Origin: Pegea sp. RAD2-039
Taxonomy: Eukaryota > Chordata > Thaliacea > Salpida > Salpidae
Reading direction: 5' to 3'
DNA: 64,000 nucleotides
Assembly (NCBI GenBank): GCA_034620365.1
Contig: JAQGEQ010000071.1
Location: 1,240,001-1,304,000, forward strand
Under the pieces are notes generated by a model, which saw nothing but the letters and a program-made list of their open reading frames with translations, was not told the origin of the DNA and did no database searches. Both the position numbers and the translations under genes were made by a program. Below are positions 62,427 to 64,000 of the stretch, piece by piece. Each line of letters starts with the position of its first letter. Within the stretch, counting starts at the first letter, position 1.

Positions 62427-64000
62427 CCTCATCGTTGCTATTCTCCTATTCTTCAGATTGACAACTTTTGATCTTCAAGCCGCAAAAGCTTGTAGCCACT
62501 TCCCTATCAGCAACAAAACTTCCCAGATTTCTCCCACTCTTCCTCCTCTTCCTTCCCGATCATTATAATGTCTTCTGGACTGCTTTCGGTGAAGTAAGTT
62601 GCAGATTATTCTCTTTATTACTTCACGCATAAATCGGATTAGACTTCATCACTTCAACTCTTTTTATACTTTCATCATTCTGTATCAGCTTTCGCGTACC
62701 AAGTTTCAAAGCCCTGGTCCTGACTTACAAGGCATCTTCAGTAAATTGCGTTCTCGAGGTACTCTTTAACTGAAGCTAAAGAATCTCGAATTAAGAGTTT
62801 TGCTTAATGATGTACCGACTTCCATGGAATCCACTGCTGTTGCCAGAGAACACTCATATCTCTTTAGTTTTAGCTCGATGTTGGTTCCGTCTTCATCTGC
62901 TTCATAGTGGAAGCGTTTGGATGCTCTACTTAATCTCTGATTGGAGCCAATCAAATCTCATTTTTATTTAAAGCTAGTGAAGCAGTATACCGTTTTTTGT
63001 TTTCCTGTTCTACTGAATTATGAGGTTTAATCTCTTCTTTATCATGATTTGAATGTCTGGATCATCTTCTTGATCTCTGATCAAAGCCAGTAGAAGCTTT
63101 TCTTTTAATCGTAAGTAGATCTTCTCCTACATTTTCACACACTGAATTATAAGATGTAACTTCCTCTCCATCATAATGCAAATATGATCCTTCTCTCAAT
63201 TCCTGATGAGAAAGAATATAAGTTGCTCTATGTTCTTTGGATCGTTAATCATCTCAGTAGACCATCTCCTACTGTCCTTTTCATTCCTTACTGATTGATT
63301 ATTAATGATGGCATGGGTTTTGATTTTCTATAAAGCCAAGTACTCAGAGGCTTGGGTAGTCAACACGGCTTTCTCATCATTCTTTCCTGTCTGACTGTTT
63401 TCTAGATGACCCTATTTGAAGATCATATAACCGACTATAAGATATTCTCTGTTCACGATTAAGTTCACAATTACCCAAATTGCTACGATAATCTCATGTT
63501 TATTTCTTAGTTAAATGTTAAGCCTTTTGTAGTCCTTCTAACTCAAATACAGCCTTAATAAGAATTTTGAGGAAATCTCTTCCCAGCAACCCCTCTACAT
63601 AAAGGTTCTCCGCATCAAACAGCTTTATATTCTTGAACTACTTCTTTAACAGCTGGAGATTGCAAAATTACTTACTTTACAAGCACTGGATGGTTTTGTC
63701 ATTTCCTCTTTGAGTTAATTCAGACCTCAGTGAATCTTCAAGCTCTAAGCGACTTTTTGGCATATAAAGCTTTTTCACAATCTCTACAAGAACATCTACC
63801 CTTTCATGGTTCAATTTCTTCAAGAGTTGAGCGGAACGCAGTATTCTAAAGATTCGTATTAAAGACTAATAGCTGCGGTTTCTGATTTCTTCAGCTACGT
63901 AGCTGCTTCCTGAAAAACATTTTCTGAAGAAGACAGGCCTGAATATAATACCTTTTCCCAACACGTAGAATACGTAAATGATCTGGTTTGATATTTTATA
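62427..64000. repeat. Unclassified dispersed repeat, copy 2 (inverted), running off the window
   Basis: Positions 62427-62814 are the inverted, nearly identical partner of 16611-16999. From 62815 to the window end the sequence stays richer in G+C than the flanks. On the minus strand it has several short stretches that look like decayed coding sequence, with degenerate internal repeats of roughly 130 bp (for example around 62940-63080 and 63080-63250). It could be a retroelement fossil or an expanded gene fragment. The family cannot be assigned from what is visible. Confidence 0.6.

Overview
This is an AT-rich window (I estimate roughly 70-75% A+T by eye) from an animal nuclear genome. It holds multi-exon protein genes with GT-AG introns of about 45 bp to over 1 kb, animal-specific signalling and membrane genes, and fragments of a LINE retrotransposon. 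Myomaker-type (TMEM8C) membrane proteins, a chloride-dependent amylase with trefoil domains and probable short-leader splice acceptors before many ATGs would fit an invertebrate deuterostome such as a tunicate. That assignment is inference. No bacterial, organellar or CRISPR features were seen.

Layout from left to right: the 3' part of a RIN-type Rab5 exchange factor (+, 547-6378) with a very long Ser/Glu-rich tail holding a 72-bp minisatellite; a FAM43-like PTB protein (+, 8341-9579); an intronless CHP1-like EF-hand protein (-, 13423-13968); a dispersed repeat (about 16.3-17.0 kb); the nucleolar helicase DDX27 (+, 18451-22513, 16 exons); a Myomaker-like gene (-, 23069-24369) and a divergently transcribed paralogue (+, 27705-29380); a PAG/Cbp-like tyrosine-motif adaptor (+, 31384-35383); a small coiled-coil/hydrophobic protein (+, 39547-40368); LINE fragments (42.04-42.43, 43.35-44.96 and 50.43-51.59 kb); DUS3L (-, 45710-48250) with COX17 just upstream on the same strand (-, 48478-48672); a GFR-alpha-like one-domain transmembrane receptor (-, 52244-55191); a secreted alpha-amylase with two trefoil domains (-, 58984-61745); and a second, inverted copy of the dispersed repeat (62.4 kb to the end).

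I rebuilt the exon structures by hand from splice sites, frame and family resemblance. The DDX27, DUS3L, amylase, GFR-like, PAG-like and both Myomaker-like models all close in frame from ATG to stop. The genes do not form one pathway. The most interesting items are the divergent Myomaker-family pair with matching intron phases, the GFR-alpha-like and PAG-like membrane signalling proteins, the amylase-trefoil fusion, and acceptor-like AG sites 7-28 nt before the ATG of nine genes, which suggests spliced-leader trans-splicing or very short leader exons.
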